Shown: one piece after another, positions 56,565 through 64,000 of the stretch | Position numbering within the stretch: position 1 is the first letter of the stretch | Layout: every line of letters begins with the position of its first letter | Assembly: GCA_030144725.1 (NCBI GenBank) | Contig: JASKMD010000025.1 | Span: 8,362,033-8,426,032 of the forward strand | Source of the DNA: Haematococcus lacustris | Taxonomy: Eukaryota > Chlorophyta > Chlorophyceae > Chlamydomonadales > Haematococcaceae | Reading direction: 5' to 3' | Length of the DNA stretch: 64,000 bases | Translations under genes and position numbers: made by a program | The notes under the pieces: generated by a model | Told to the model about the DNA's origin: nothing | Database searches by the model: none | What the model saw: only the letters and a program-made list of their open reading frames with translations

Positions 56565-58391
56565 ATGACTGAATCTAACACGACTCCGCCTTCTGGCGAA
56601 CCCCCAACTGAGACCACCACTCCTGGTGGCCAGGCACTCTTGCTTGCTGGACCAGCGGGAGCGGAGGCTTCACCCCTGGCAGGAGCGCCGGTTTCAACTG
56701 GGCCAACGCTGCCTCCAGTGAGTGGTGCTTCGCCTCTTGCTAACCTGCCTGGACTTTCTACTGCCCAGACGGCCGCGCTTGTGAACCAGCTCTTATCTAA
56801 GATCCTCGCGGCGCCTGAGGCTCTGGCATTGTTCAAACCTGTGGAAGATGCTGCCCAAGCCGCTGCTAAGGCACAGCCAGCTGCTACAGCGGCTCCAGCG
56901 TCTTACGTAGACGCCCTCTTGACGCCTCCGCCTGCAAACACTTCAACCGCCCATGCTGAGGAGGCGGCGCGACTACGCCTGCAGCTGAACGCTGTTACAG
57001 CTTCGATGGAAGCCGCCCAAACGGAGGCAGCTACTCTACGCAGCAGCATCGCCGAGCTGGACCGTATCCACGGACAGGCCGACGCTGTGGTAAGCAATCC
57101 CAAGTCGGTGGCCAGCATTCGCAGTCAGTACGTTGCACCTGGCAGTGCTTCTGCACGAACCGCACTTATTGGCATGAATGTCGCACCAGTCTCTACTGTT
57201 GCTGCATTGCACAATGCTGCTGTACCTACTGGCACACCGGTTTCTACCACAACTGTTGTTGGCACTGGAAATGCCTTGCCTGCATCTAATGCACCCACTG
57301 AGAAGCCAGTTGCTCACAGGGTCAAGGTACCAGGTCCAGATAAGTGGACAGATAACTGCCTTACAGGTGGCAGAGTGGCAGAAGTGTTCTGTGAAGACTT
57401 AGAGGTGCATTGTGCATACCTAGGCATTGACCCTGCTGAAGCCATGCCCAATTTCCTGTCAGGAAGAGCACGTGAAGTGTGGTACCCTGCTACCAGAAAT
57501 GCATACATGTTGTTGCATAATGGCAGACCCACATGGCCATACCTGCGTGTCCATTTCATGGAGATGGCTGGCGATGACTTGCGCAATGAATCTGAAGTGC
57601 ACCGCAGGAAACTTCCGGATCCCAATGCCCTGCGTATGACGCATGGGAGTACCCTTAACTCCTACATTACGGAGTTTAGGAACACGCTCACATATGCTGG
57701 TGCTAATTGCATGCAACCATCCATGCTTGTCACCACATTTGTCAGAGGTCTCACCACTGAGCTGCACACTAGGGTGGCACAAGATGTGTCACTCATGCCC
57801 ACACCATCACTGAATGATGCCATCCAGTCAGCCCTGAATGCCCAGCGTGTGTTACACTCTGTTGCAGCCTCTCAAGGTGGACGTCGACCCCCCCCACCTG
57901 TTGCTGCTGTTGCACGGCAGTATGTGAGTGCAGGTGTCCGCCCGGTTGCGAATGCACGTGTCACGAGCAGCAACTCTGGAGGCTATGCCGGCGGCAGCCG
58001 GCCAGGATCTCAGGGCGGGTATCACCCCCATGCAGCCGGACGCCCAGCACCCTATCGGTCCAGGGAGATTGGACCTCGTCCCCGCCCAGGTTTCGCGTGC
58101 CACCACTGCTGGGACCCAGGCCACTTCCGCCTGGTGTGCCCTCTCAAGCACCTGACATGTGAGGAGGCACGACGCATCACAGGCTTCCCTCGCCCTGTCG
58201 CCGAGTCGGCTGCTACCGGTGGGCATGGTGATGGTGGGGATGGTCCTGGTGGTGGAGGGCATGGTGGCCAGGGTGGTGGTGGCAGCGGTCATGGTGGTGG
58301 TTATGGCCGTAGCGGTGGCCATGGAGGTGGTGGCAGCTACCCACCCAGGGGTTCCAAGCGTGAGCGCAGCCCCCCCCCGCAGGCCTGCTAG
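56565..58391 (+). CDS. gag: Gypsy-2 gag
   Basis: Capsid and nucleocapsid precursor of the retrotransposon, 608 residues from the ATG at 56565, the first after the LTR and leader (the same frame is open back into the LTR). It opens MTESNTTPPSGEPPTETT, has an Ala/Pro-rich N-terminus with a coiled-coil-like stretch (ARLRLQLNAVTASMEAAQTE), the retrotransposon gag fold (EVFCEDLEVHCAYLGIDP, WPYLRVHFMEMAGDDLR, LVTTFVRGLTTELHTRVAQ), a CCHC zinc knuckle (CHHCWDPGHFRLVC) for RNA binding, and a Gly/His-rich tail. Pol lies one base forward in frame. No lesion seen. Confidence 0.92.
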   Translation: MTESNTTPPSGEPPTETTTPGGQALLLAGPAGAEASPLAGAPVSTGPTLPPVSGASPLANLPGLSTAQTAALVNQLLSKILAAPEALALFKPVEDAAQAAAKAQPAATAAPASYVDALLTPPPANTSTAHAEEAARLRLQLNAVTASMEAAQTEAATLRSSIAELDRIHGQADAVVSNPKSVASIRSQYVAPGSASARTALIGMNVAPVSTVAALHNAAVPTGTPVSTTTVVGTGNALPASNAPTEKPVAHRVKVPGPDKWTDNCLTGGRVAEVFCEDLEVHCAYLGIDPAEAMPNFLSGRAREVWYPATRNAYMLLHNGRPTWPYLRVHFMEMAGDDLRNESEVHRRKLPDPNALRMTHGSTLNSYITEFRNTLTYAGANCMQPSMLVTTFVRGLTTELHTRVAQDVSLMPTPSLNDAIQSALNAQRVLHSVAASQGGRRPPPPVAAVARQYVSAGVRPVANARVTSSNSGGYAGGSRPGSQGGYHPHAAGRPAPYRSREIGPRPRPGFACHHCWDPGHFRLVCPLKHLTCEEARRITGFPRPVAESAATGGHGDGGDGPGGGGHGGQGGGGSGHGGGYGRSGGHGGGGSYPPRGSKRERSPPPQAC

Positions 58392-58413
58392 CTCCTATGA
58401 TAAGAGGAAGTGA

Positions 58414-61400
58414 TGTGTTGCCCAGCCAGACGGCCAGATCTGTGTTGGAGCCTGCTGCAGCGTGCCCTTGTGTGGTGTGTCTACACCCAAGCCACAAGCA
58501 CTTGCAGATAACAGTGTCTTACACTTCTCTTTTTCTGGTAGTGTGAATGGCATAGCCTGCACCATGCTGTTTGACAGTGGTTCAGCGGCAAGCTTCATTA
58601 ATTGTGCTGCTGTTGAGAAGTGCAGGCTGAGCAGCTACAGGTTGACACAACCGCGTGAGTTCTCTGTGGCCAATGGACAGCCGGTGCTTTGCACGCATGC
58701 TGTTACCGTTGAGTTGCATGTGCAGAGCTTGACAGCCAAGTGTGAACTGCTGGTCATGCCAGAAATGTTTTCAGCTTTTGATGTGTTAATGGGCAGCAAC
58801 TGGCTCACAACTAATGGTGCTTTGCTGGATTATTTGACGCGCACCGTCACCATGCAGTTGTCTAACAACTCAGCTGTGCTCAGGTGTCAGCCCTCAGAGC
58901 CTATCAAGGCATCCCACTGCGCCCATGTCATGGCCAGGCATGGTACCCATACCATCTCAGCCAGCCGAGCAGCTTCATGGTTGAGGAAAGGTGGGCATGC
59001 CTTAGTGGCCATGATCAGTGCAGAACAGCTCAACATACCTGACTCTGTGCCTCCTGTGGTATCTACCAAACTCAAAGATCTAATCAATGAGTACTCAGAT
59101 GTGTTTGCGCCATTTAATGGACTGCCACCTGAGAGGCCTATTGGTCACACCATCCCTTTGCAGCCAGGCTGTAAGCCTCCAGCGCTGCCAGCCTACAGAA
59201 TGACCCAGCCTGAGCTTGCAGAGATGAAGAAGCAGATCACAGCCTTCTTGGCCCAAGGCATCATTGAGCCATCTTCTTCTCCATACGCAGCCCCGGTGTT
59301 GTTCGTCAAGAAAAAGAGTGGTGAGTTAAGGATGTGTGTGGACTATCGGCAGCTGAATAAGCAGACTCTCAGAGATCAGTACCCCTTGCCTCGTATAGAT
59401 GACTTGTTTGACAAGTTGGCAGGCTGCACCGTCTTCTCATCTCTAGACCTGCAGGCTGGGTACCATCAGATCAGGATCCCAGCTGAAGATGTGCCAAAGA
59501 CAGCCTTCAGAACCCCAGATGGTCATTATCAGTATAAGGTGCTATGTTTTGGTTTGACCAATGCGCCAGCAACGTTTCAACGTGTGATGAATGACTCCTT
59601 TGCTGATGTTATTAACGACTGTGCTCTTGTGTATCTAGATGACATTCTTGTCATGTCAAAGACTGTGGATGAGCACTTCGTGCATCTGAGGAGGGTCCTG
59701 GACCTTCTACGCAAGCACAAGTTCTTTGCCAAGCTAAGCAAATGTGAGTTCATGAAGACAGCCCTCAAGTTCTTGGGGCACATTGTGAGTGACCGTGGTG
59801 TGGCTGTAGATCCTGATAAGATTCAGTCCATCACCACATGGCCAGTCCCCAACAGTCTCACTGCCTTGCAGCGCTTTCTGGGTGCAGCAAACTTTGTGCG
59901 CAAGTTCGTTCACAACTTTAGCGCATTGGCTGCACCGCTGACTGATCTGACTGGCAAAGAAGGTCTTAAATATGATTGGAAGCACTGGCCTGATGATAAG
60001 CTGCAAGCATTTCATGCCCTTAAGCATGCTGTATCTAAGGTGCCACTACTCAGGATCCCAGATATCTCCAAGCCTTTCCAGGTATACTGTGACGCCTCAC
60101 TGCAAGGTGTGGGAGCAGTTTTAATGCAGGATGGTCATCCCTTAGCTTATTTAAGCAAAAAGCTCAGTCCTGCTGAGAAAAACTACTCCACAGGGGAACA
60201 GGAGCTTTTAGCCATCGTCACTGCTTGTAAAGAGTGGCGCTGTTACCCGGAGGGGGTTCCCTTTACCCTCTACACAGATCACAGGCCGCTGGTGGCTTTG
60301 CCAAATCAGAAGACGTTGTCAAGGAGGCAGACCAGGTGGATGGAATTGCTGTCCCGCTACACCTTCACCATTGAGTACCTACCAGGTGCAGTTAACCCCG
60401 CTGACCCCCTGTCTCGCATTCCTGACCAGCCTGTAAATCTTCTTGCTTCACCTGTCATGGTGGTCACTAGAGGGCAGAAGCGTCGTTTGGAGGGGGAGGA
60501 AGCTAGTGGTGGACAAGGTGAACATGCTGTCCAGCGACCAGCTGTTGCTCCACCTGTTGTCCAACACATCCCACCACCTCCACCTCTACCTGTCCACCCT
60601 CTACATCATGTCAACATGACTGAACAGCTGTTAGCTGGTTACAGAAACGATCATGTCTTTGCTAACATCAGTATCACTGACACGTATGACGTGGATGAGC
60701 ATGGTCTATACCACACAAAAGACAAGAAACAGATTGTGGTACCTGATTGCCCAGAGCTTAGGGCCAGGATACTGTTGGAGATGCATGATGCTCAGTTTGC
60801 AGGTCATGTTGGTATTACCAAGACATTGGAGCGCATTTCCAGGGTTTTCTGGTGGCCTCGCATGCGATCAGAGGTACGCCACTATGTGGCCAACTGTGAC
60901 GCGTGTCAACGCAACAAGTCTGTCAACACCAAACCAGGTGGGCTGCTGATGCCCCTTGCTATTCCTTATGACAGATGGGAATCTATCACTATGGATCTTA
61001 TCACTAAGCTACCCACTGGTGATCATGGTTATGATGCCATTGCCGTGTTTGTGGATAGGCTGTCAAAAATGGTTCACTTCGTGCCATGCAAAGAGAGCAT
61101 GAATGCTAAGGGCTTTGCCCGCCTGTTCATTGATAATGTGTTTAAACACCACGGCGTACCCCGTGAAATCATATCTGACAGGGGCTCTCACTTTACCAAC
61201 CAGTTCTGGTCCTCTATCCTGAAGTTGCTGGGTGTGAAGGAGTGTAAATCTAGCGCCTACCACCCAGAGTCAGATGGCCAGACTGAGCGGTATAACCGTA
61301 CACTTGAGGAGATGATGAGACATTACATATCTCCAGCTCAGCATGACTGGCCGTTACACTTGGCATTGGCTGAGTTTGCAGTGAACAACAGTTGGCAAGA

Positions 61401-62039
61401 ATCTATACAATCCACACCATTCTTGGTAAATACTGGTCAGTCTCCACTGACACCCACCTTGCTTGAGTTACCTGAACATGTGCCTTGTCCTTCTGGTAGA
61501 GAGTTTTTTACAACTGGTGGCAAGAGAATGTAAGGCAGGCGCGCCATTTCATGGACCTAGCCCAACGACGGCAAGCGCACATGGCCAACAAGGGTCGCAA
61601 GGAGGTCAAGTACGTCCCAGGAGACTTGGTCCTATTGAGTACCAAGAACCTGAGGCTCAAACCAGGTAAAGCTAGGAAGTTGTTGCCTCGCTTTGTGGGT
61701 CCTTTCAAGGTATTGCACATTGTCAACAATGTGGCAGTCAAGCTAGACTTGCCTCCAGCCATGAGCAGGTTGCACCCTGTGTTCCATGTATCACTCCTGC
61801 GCAAATACACAAGTGACTTTCCTCACCTGCCACCACCTGTGGATTGGCTTGATGAGACTCCTTTGTATTAAGTGGAGAAGTTGCTGGATCACCGTGCTGT
61901 TCGAGCTGGCAGAGCTCGTGGCTACCTTGTGAAGTGGAAAGGTTATGATGAGACCTACAACACATGGGAGCCTAGGTCGAACCTGGTGATTTGTGATGAA
62001 GTTTTGGCTGCATATAATGCGGTGCATGGTTTGCTCTAG
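58414..62039 (+). pseudogene. pol: Gypsy-2 pol (protease-RT-RNase H-integrase-chromodomain), three lesions
   Basis: Replicates and integrates the element. Protease: MLFDSGSAASFIN. RT: LRMCVDYRQLNKQTLRDQYP, FSSLDLQAGYHQIRI and catalytic YLDD. RNase H: VYCDASLQGVGAVL, TGEQELLAIV, YTDHRPL. Integrase: HVGITKTLERISRVFWW with CDACQRNK, then MDLITKLP, IISDRGSHFTNQFW and YHPESDGQTERYNR (D,D,E). Chromodomain: [10 protein letters not shown] to [17 protein letters not shown]. Breaks: TGA at 58411 just before the protease in the pol frame, a one-base shift in the T6 run at about 61504-61509, and TAA at 61869-61871 directly before the chromodomain. The core from 58414 to 61500 is open for over a thousand codons. 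Confidence 0.93.
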
Positions 62040-62114
62040 CATTGCTTCTTTAAGCTTTGCGAGTCCCTGTGTTTTACACTGGGGCGGGACGTTCCTCGAG
62101 TGGAGAGGGAGGAA

Positions 62115-62321
62115 TGTAGCGAACGGCTCTTCGAGCGTTGCGCGGTCATTGTGTACTTCTGTACTGCAGTGTGACATGGTGGGCGAAAGGGGCAGGTGGG
62201 CCTTCGTGCCTGCCTGCTTCAGAGGTTCGACTCCTCGGGGGAATGTCCTAAACCCTGGCCATGTCAGTCTGCTGTTACAAGGTAGTTTAACGGTCATCGG
62301 CGGTGCTATTAGCACGCTACA
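62115..62321 (+). repeat. Gypsy-2 3' LTR
   Basis: Appears identical to the 5' LTR by eye; preceded by the polypurine tract. Confidence 0.95.
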
Positions 62322-62326
62322 GAAGG

Positions 62327-62512
62327 TACCCGTAATGTAAAGGGATTTCGCATAATGTCTCGGCCAGCGCTGTTCACGTCCAAATAACAGTCTCGGCCAG
62401 GTCTCGAGTTGCGTAAACGTCTCGGCTGCGCCTCGACGTTTACCGCAACTCTCGACCCAGCCTCGACCGTTATTTTCCCGTAACAGCTCGGCCTCCGACA
62501 TTATACTATACA
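62327..62512. other. Imperfect palindrome between gypsy-2 and element C-like copy
   Basis: GTTGCGTAAACGTCTCGGC and GCCTCGACGTTTACCGCAAC face each other around 62412-62450, inside a stretch rich in CTCGGCC/CTCGACC. It resembles element H in layout but not in sequence. Confidence 0.5.
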
Positions 62513-63370
62513 TCTGTGCAGATGCCGGATATTAAATCTGTGCAGATGCATTAAAGGGCGACATCTGTGCAGATGCCGGTTATTGAATCTGTGCAGATGC
62601 ATTAAAGGGCGACATCTGTGCAGATACCGGTTATTAAATCTGTGCAGATGCAGGGCGACATCTGTCGACATCTCGACGTGACAATGTCGACATCTGCACA
62701 GATGCATACCTCAACATCTGCACAGATGCCAAGTAGTGCAGCTGAGCACATGAAGAAAAGGCTTGCATAAAGGTTACGCAAAGGCACCGCGAAGGAATCA
62801 ATACTCTTCCATTATTCAACAATCTGTGTGATATCTGCATGAAGTTTTCGCAAAGGTGGCGCGAAGGAAGCCAGGGAACCGCGAAGGAGCTTAGATTGCC
62901 CCATATAGCAGCAATGAGCAGCCAGGAGCTGCCAACAAAAGTCGCCAAAAGGCTAGCTATGAGCCGACCAGCCGCATAGCATTGGCGACCAGCCATAAAA
63001 AGATGCCATCAGGTTAAGCGATAGGATCAAGAGATAGCGACAGAAAACGGAAGGAGGTGCAGCGATGCAGCGACCCAGCGATGCAGCGATGCGGCATAAG
63101 AAATGCACGAGGTGCAACTAGGACACGTAGCCCGAAGCCTATGAGACGGAGCGGAAGAGGAGTGGAGGAGCCCGGAGAGGCGGTCAGGAGCCATGCAAGA
63201 GACGAAGCTGGGTGCACATGAAACAAAGTTGGGTGCACCCACACAAACCCCACCCTAGCGAATGGTGAGTAGTTTATCTTGCAGTCATGTGGCTCCAAAT
63301 ACCTTGCCTGAATATTTGCCAACCACTGAATAGCTGCAGGTTCAATGGTCCCAACCTCCCCTTCCCTACA
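62513..63370. mobile_element. Element C-like segment, second copy of the middle part
   Basis: CATCTGTGCAGATG array (62513-62725), then the GCAAAGGCACCGCGAAGG-rich stretch and leader into (CCCAG)n, collinear with 36480-37176 with small indels. No coding region. Neither end of element C is visible here. Confidence 0.75.
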
Positions 63371-64000
63371 CCCAGCCCAGCCCAGCCCAGCCCAGCCCAG
63401 CCCAGCCCAGCCCAGCCCAGCCCAGCCCAGCCCAGCCCAGCCCAGCCCAGCCCAGCCCAGCCCAGCCCAGCCCAGCCCAGCCCAGCCCAGCCCAGCCCAG
63501 CCCAGCCCAGCCCAGCCCAGCCCAGCCCAGCCCAGCCCAGCCCAGCCCAGCCCAGCCCAGCCCAGCCCAGCCCAGCCCAGCCCAGCCCAGCCCAGCCCAG
63601 CCCAGCCCAGCCCAGCCCAGCCCCCAGCCCAGCCCAGCCCAGCCCAGCCCAGCCCAGCCCAGCCCAGCCCAGCCCAGCCCAGCCCAGCCCAGCCCAGCCC
63701 AGCCCAGCCCAGCCCAGCCCAGCCCAGCCCAGCCCAGCCCAGCCCAGCCCAGCCCAGCCCAGCCCAGCCCAGCCCAGCCCAGCCCAGCCCAGCCCAGCCC
63801 AGCCCAGCCCAGCCCAGCCCAGCCCAGCCCAGCCCAGCCCAGCCCAGCCCAGCCCAGCCCAGCCCAGCCCAGCCCAGCCCAGCCCAGCCCAGCCCAGCCC
63901 AGCCCAGCCCAGCCCAGCCCAGCCCAGCCCAGCCCAGCCCAGCCCAGCCCAGCCCAGCCCAGCCCAGCCCAGCCCAGCCCAGCCCAGCCCAGCCCAGCCC
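63371..64000. repeat. (CCCAG)n tract running off the right edge
   Basis: At least 125 pentamers with one irregular unit at about 63621 (CCCCCAG). It is in the same position relative to its leader as the shorter tract at 37176, so the tract length varies between copies. The true end is outside the window. Confidence 0.97.

Larger units (their letters stand above)
56306..62321 (+). mobile_element. Gypsy-2, near-complete Ty3/gypsy chromovirus
   Basis: Two 207-bp LTRs (56306-56512, 62115-62321), TGTAGCG...CGCTACA, appear identical by eye. Five-base duplications GAAGG flank it (56301-56305, 62322-62326). TTTGGTTTCCGACC after the left LTR is the likely primer-binding site, and GGAGAGGGAGGAA before the right LTR is the polypurine tract. 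Gene order gag, protease, RT, RNase H, integrase, chromodomain is that of chromoviruses. Confidence 0.97.

Overview
The window looks like nuclear DNA of a GC-rich, repeat-laden green alga, probably a chlamydomonadalean chlorophyte. The reasons are compact host genes with many short phase-consistent GT-AG introns, a TFB5/REX1-S plus REX1-B gene pair of the kind known from Chlamydomonas, chromodomain Ty3/gypsy elements, LINEs with a C-terminal zf-RVT domain, abundant CAG/GCN repeats, and two interstitial tracts of TTAGGG, a telomere unit used by some chlamydomonadalean lineages. The species cannot be fixed from the sequence. Bases 14583-15082 and 46876-47375 are runs of N.

Host genes fill 1-13.8 kb. 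On the minus strand, running off the left edge, is a Na+/Ca2+ exchanger of the NCLX/CCX type; its alpha-1 repeat (GNGAPD) was rebuilt from six confident exons. Head-to-head with it on the plus strand is a three-exon TFIIH subunit TFB5 (REX1-S). REX1-B follows 0.5 kb downstream on the same strand and has a 2.3 kb intron holding a 26-unit, 48-bp minisatellite. Both REX1 products act in nucleotide excision repair and may share a transcript. Further right on the minus strand are a five-exon small membrane protein I do not recognise and a two-exon gene with an OCRL-like RhoGAP fold.

From about 14 kb to the right edge almost everything is nested mobile DNA. LINE-B (endonuclease part) abuts LINE-C, which is cut in two by a 3.95 kb CACT-ended transposon filled with a 2.2 kb GCN repeat. 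LINE-C is itself inserted in the chromodomain of a minus-strand gypsy element (gypsy-1). Gypsy-1 reappears at 40.8-44.9 kb, split there by a coding-free LTR element. The 17.6 kb between its halves is a stack of non-autonomous units (family A, hairpin H, element C). Into A are inserted an intact-looking PIF/Harbinger transposon, itself carrying a collapsed LTR element, and a 4.6 kb CACTC-ended transposon carrying an unrecognised, clean four-exon gene. Empty sites for these insertions occur elsewhere in the window, so boundaries and target duplications can be read directly.

From 45 kb on lie palindromic GGACCCTGTACAGGGTCC arrays with a 346-bp MITE, a 1.65 kb 21-bp satellite, LINE-A (thumb, RG-rich linker, zf-RVT), a 145-bp satellite, an internally deleted gypsy (gypsy-4), a nearly complete gypsy chromovirus with seemingly identical LTRs but three coding lesions (gypsy-2), and finally a (CCCAG)n tract that runs off the right edge.
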